Shown here piece by piece: positions 61,152 through 64,000 of a DNA stretch of 64,000 nt. The position numbers were made by a program, and so were the translations under genes. This DNA comes from Clostridia bacterium (lineage in GTDB: Bacteria > Bacillota > Clostridia > Oscillospirales > Acutalibacteraceae): NCBI GenBank assembly GCA_017397845.1, contig JAFQHU010000019.1, forward strand, positions 28,886 through 92,885. Reading direction: 5' to 3'. Every line of letters begins with the position of its first letter. Position 1 is the first letter of the stretch. The notes below the pieces were generated by a model. That model saw nothing but the letters and a program-made list of their open reading frames with translations. It had not been told where the DNA came from and ran no database searches.

Positions 61152-63665
61152 ATGTTGAAAAGTTTAATCAAACGGTATCTGTGCATTGTTTTACTTGTAT
61201 TAACAACTGCGCTTACGGTACAGGTATTAAATCTCAATGAAAGAGGGGTGGTTAATCCGTTTGCGGTGAGAGCGCATGCTGCATCGATTGTAAAGTCATG
61301 GAGTTATAACGATGTTACTAAGCTTTCTTCTGCAGATGCGCAGATTAAAGCTACGGTTAATTTTTCTAATAGTGTAAAAATTTCAAAATCAGGTTTTTAT
61401 ATCGGCACATCAAAGGATAACCTTAAAAAGAACTCAAAGCCTGATGTAGTTAATAAATCATATAAATCTGTACCTATGTGGTTTCTTATGAGCAAATACG
61501 GTGAAAAGTTAAAAGCGAATACCACATACTATTATAAGTTTTATGTAATAGTTAGCGGTAAAGAATATTGTAGTGCGATAAAGAGCTTTAAAACCAAAGC
61601 TTCTACACCTGCACTCAGTGTAACCTGGAGTTATGAGGATGTAACCAAGCTTTCAACCAATGATGCGCAGATAAAGACAACAGTTAAATTATCAAAAAGC
61701 ACTAAAGTAAATCAGGCAGGTTTCTATATAGGTACATCGGAAAGCAACTTGAAAAAGAATTCAAAGCCTGATACCGTAGACAAAGCTTATACCTCATTGC
61801 CTATGTGGTATCTTATGAGCAAATATCAGGGTAAGCTCAATGAAAATACGACATATTATTATAAATTCTATATTACTGCAGGTGGTAAGGAATATTGCAG
61901 TGCAGTTAAAAGCTTTAAAACTAAAGCACCTACATCTGTACTCAGTGTAACCTGGAGCTATGAGGATGTAACCAAGCTTTCAACTAATGATGCGCAAATA
62001 AAGGCAACGGCCAAATTATCAAAAATTACTAAAATAAATCAAGCAGGTTTCTATATAGGTACATCGGAAAGCAACTTGAAAAAGAATTCAAAGCCTGATA
62101 CCGTAGACAAAGCTTATACCTCGTTGCCTATGTGGTATCTTATGAGTAAATATCAAGGCAAGCTTACTGAAAATACCACATACTATTATAAGTTTTATAT
62201 AACGATAGACGGCAAAGAGTATTGCAGTTCGGTTCAAAAATTTAAAACAAAGGAAGTACCTGTGAGTGTGATATCATGGTTTACCAATGCTTCAGGAATA
62301 GGTGAGAAAAAGGCAAATATTGAGGCTAATGCAAGTACTTCAAAAACTGTATCGGTTACAGAAGGCGGTTTTTATATCGGTACAGATTCGGACAACAATA
62401 TGAAAAGATATGCTCAAAAATATTCGAAAGCATATTCTGATACTAATTTTCCGTTCTCTTTTGATACTGGAAAGTATTTGAATTTGACTCCCGGAACGAA
62501 ATATTTTTATAAGGTTTATTTTATAGCTGACGGAAAAACATATACTAGCTCTGTAAAAAGCTTTACTACGAAGTATGCCGTAATTGAGGGAAAGCCAACA
62601 GATACATTTATGCATACAAATGGAGTAAGTGTATCCGATATAAAGTGTACGGAAGCAAAACTTACACTGACGGAAAAATTCAATAAAAAAGTTACCGTAA
62701 GTGAATATGGCCTTTATATAGGAACGGTTAGAGAAGGACTGAAAAAATCTTCTAAAATAAATAAAGTGAAAAATGTAAACAGCAACTTTTGCTACACATA
62801 TGATGTGTCTGAGTACACTAAGTTAAAAAGAAATACAAAATATTATATTCAAACATATATAATAGCAGATGGAAAAACATATAAGAGTCAGATAAAAAGT
62901 TTTAAAACTGCAGATGAACTAACGTGGCCGGCGCTCAATAGAGGACAAAAAAATATTACACAGGGTTATCATAAGGGCTGCATGGATATCGGTGGTTCAA
63001 AGCAAACAGTAGTAGCAGCTATGGGCGGTACTGTTTACAAATATTACCTGTGCAATAAAAGCCATGTTCCCAAAAATCAGGGCGGAGATGGTAAAGGTGC
63101 AAGTGCCTCCTGTTGCGGAGGATTTGGCAACGGCTTAATAATTAAGGGTAATGATGGAAGATACTATCAATATGCACATATGTATAAAAATAGTATTCCA
63201 GAATCTTTGAGAAAAAAAGGTGCCAAAGTTAAAGAAGGACAGGTAATAGGTAGAATAGGAAATACAGGATATTCATTCGGTGCGCATCTTCACTTTGGTA
63301 TTTCTACAACGACTAACTTTACAAAGAGTAAGGTTGATCCGATGTTAGAAAAATATAAAGGTATTGATATAGACTATTTTAAGAAAATCTCTGTAAGTAA
63401 TATTAAGAAAAATGATGCTAAAATTGATGCTAAAATTGTTAATACAAATGTTAGTAAAATAGGTTTTTACATAGGTACTGACAAGAAATCAATGAAGAAA
63501 TATACGGAAAAGCATAGTGGAAAGCTTTCAGAATTTTATTATCCAATTAAGAAGTGGTGCGGTAGCTTAAAGGCAAATACAAAGTATTACTATAAATTTT
63601 ATATTGTAGTAAACGGTAAGGAAATTCAATCTGACATAAAATCATTCACTACTTTAAAGAAATAA
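61152..63665 (+). CDS. Secreted repeat protein with M23 peptidase domain
   Basis: 837 residues from the ATG at 61152 (AAAGGAG upstream). After a signal-like N-terminus (CIVLLVLTTALTVQVL, cut probably after AHA) there are five fibronectin-like repeats of ~105 residues (W.YEDVTKLS..DAQIK...GFYIGTS...YYYKFYI..GKEYCS..KSFKTK). Repeats 2 and 3 are almost identical also in DNA. An M23/LytM endopeptidase domain follows (about 600-735: TQGYHKGCMDIGG, GLIIKGNDGRYYQYAHM, GAHLHFGIS), then one more repeat. It should cut peptidoglycan cross-links. The first metal motif is HxxxxD rather than the usual HxxxD. No cell-wall anchor is seen. Confidence 0.85.
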   Translation: MLKSLIKRYLCIVLLVLTTALTVQVLNLNERGVVNPFAVRAHAASIVKSWSYNDVTKLSSADAQIKATVNFSNSVKISKSGFYIGTSKDNLKKNSKPDVVNKSYKSVPMWFLMSKYGEKLKANTTYYYKFYVIVSGKEYCSAIKSFKTKASTPALSVTWSYEDVTKLSTNDAQIKTTVKLSKSTKVNQAGFYIGTSESNLKKNSKPDTVDKAYTSLPMWYLMSKYQGKLNENTTYYYKFYITAGGKEYCSAVKSFKTKAPTSVLSVTWSYEDVTKLSTNDAQIKATAKLSKITKINQAGFYIGTSESNLKKNSKPDTVDKAYTSLPMWYLMSKYQGKLTENTTYYYKFYITIDGKEYCSSVQKFKTKEVPVSVISWFTNASGIGEKKANIEANASTSKTVSVTEGGFYIGTDSDNNMKRYAQKYSKAYSDTNFPFSFDTGKYLNLTPGTKYFYKVYFIADGKTYTSSVKSFTTKYAVIEGKPTDTFMHTNGVSVSDIKCTEAKLTLTEKFNKKVTVSEYGLYIGTVREGLKKSSKINKVKNVNSNFCYTYDVSEYTKLKRNTKYYIQTYIIADGKTYKSQIKSFKTADELTWPALNRGQKNITQGYHKGCMDIGGSKQTVVAAMGGTVYKYYLCNKSHVPKNQGGDGKGASASCCGGFGNGLIIKGNDGRYYQYAHMYKNSIPESLRKKGAKVKEGQVIGRIGNTGYSFGAHLHFGISTTTNFTKSKVDPMLEKYKGIDIDYFKKISVSNIKKNDAKIDAKIVNTNVSKIGFYIGTDKKSMKKYTEKHSGKLSEFYYPIKKWCGSLKANTKYYYKFYIVVNGKEIQSDIKSFTTLKK

Positions 63666-63676
63666 CAAATTATTGA

Positions 63677-63712
63677 AAAGGCAGATTTTCATATAATGAG
63701 AGTCTGCCTTTT
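63677..63712 (+). terminator. Terminator of the M23 protein gene
   Basis: 9-bp stem AAAGGCAGA (63677-63685) with TCTGCCTTT (63703-63711). Confidence 0.8.
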
Positions 63713-63867
63713 GTTGAATATACCTACATATAGTCTTTGCCAAACGAAAGCGAATGGAAATACAAGATATAGTGGTAAAATTCGTTCCGACCTCAAAAAC
63801 ACACGGCGGTGTGTACAAAAAGAGAGAAGTATAGTGCATAAGTGCCAAATTTTTTTACAAAAAACTG

Positions 63868-63896
63868 TTGACAAAGACGGAAAAGGGTGATAGAAT
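63868..63896 (+). promoter_or_regulatory. Promoter pointing out of the window
   Basis: TTGACA (63868-63873) and TAGAAT (63891-63896), 17-base spacer. Confidence 0.7.
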
Positions 63897-63901
63897 AACG
63901 C

Positions 63902-63912
63902 TACTGTTTCGG
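63902..63912. promoter_or_regulatory. Possible third XRE operator
   Basis: TACTGTTTCGG is identical to 61093-61103 in operator 1 and lies just downstream of the -10 at 63891-63896, where a repressor would block initiation. The flanks do not continue the dyad fully. Confidence 0.5.
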
Positions 63913-64000
63913 CAGAAGCTGAAGCGGTGGCGAAAAAAGTCGATACGAAAAAGCTTGAAAAAAGTTTAGAAAAAGTATTGACAAGCGGTAAAGAGTGTGA

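Larger units (their letters stand above)
63713..64000. other. Intergenic right end with promoter and possible gene start
   Basis: No complete gene. A frame stays open from 63894 to the edge and would read AEAEAVAKKVDTKKLEKSL, but no start codon with a ribosome site is evident; a GTG near 63927 is the only candidate. A second TTGACA lies near 63980. A minor dyad ACACA..TGTGT is near 63801-63816. Confidence 0.35.

Noticed and set aside
63894..64000. Start of a protein-coding gene at the right end
   Set aside because: The open frame is plausible, but no start codon with a ribosome site is visible and only about 35 codons are in the window.

Overview
The window looks like chromosomal DNA of an anaerobic, low-to-mid G+C clostridial Firmicute, probably a gut Oscillospiraceae/Ruminococcaceae-type bacterium. 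The grounds are strong GGAGG ribosome sites, TTG and GTG starts, consensus TTGACA/TATAAT promoters with 17-base spacers, a Gram-positive YidC without an N-terminal extension, the spore-germination protein YpeB, a class B sortase, an anaerobic ribonucleotide-reductase activase, FeoAB, QueH, and class II GalT. This placement is inference; no 16S gene is present.

Layout. 1-5.3 kb: a metallophosphoesterase cut by the window edge, then an operon of a membrane protein, a MurE-type ligase, a FemAB-type bridge enzyme and a radical-SAM activase. 5.4-8.4 kb (minus): the conserved rpmH-rnpA-yidD-yidC-jag cluster, here without dnaA beside it. 8.6-15.5 kb: a zinc-ribbon membrane protein and partner, a G+C-rich palindromic element, a Pro/Thr-linker secreted protein, a polysaccharide-type ABC exporter and an MFS carrier. 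15.6-19 kb: a secreted lipase-like protein and an XRE regulator/operator/secreted-protein module. 19.2-27.9 kb (minus): class II aldolase, a SpoIID-like protein, sortase B, CinA, ThiI and cysteine desulfurase. 28-34 kb: ypeB, birA, and a TAXI-type TRAP transporter. 34-38.2 kb: queH and an feoA-feoB operon with DtxR/IdeR-like boxes. 38.3-42.2 kb: beta-galactosidase and GalT. 42.3-49.7 kb: a P-loop ATPase, a second Pro/Thr-linker protein, an SDR, a small secreted protein, glutamine synthetase, and DnaD/DnaI-type replication proteins. 49.8-55.5 kb: three tRNAs, a carrier plus leucine-rich-repeat pair, an acetyltransferase and several unusual hairpin arrays. 55.5-64 kb: pyrophosphatase, FliB-like protein, regulator, NfeD/SPFH and LiaF/DUF4097 envelope genes, and a second XRE/operator/secreted-protein module whose operator word recurs at the right end.

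The most unusual structure is non-coding. Two arrays downstream of tRNA-Ala and of a tRNA-Arg fragment (54678-54865 and 54977-55157) each hold four copies of CTTCATT, then four copies of its reverse complement AATGAAG, with short variable hairpins between them. The two arrays keep the same order and spacing, and paired bases change together between them. A related array with an 8-base TATATCAT/ATGATATA spacer follows tRNA-Thr (49913-50090). A G+C-rich cloverleaf of perfect palindromes lies at 10682-10768. I know of no named family for these, but I could not search.
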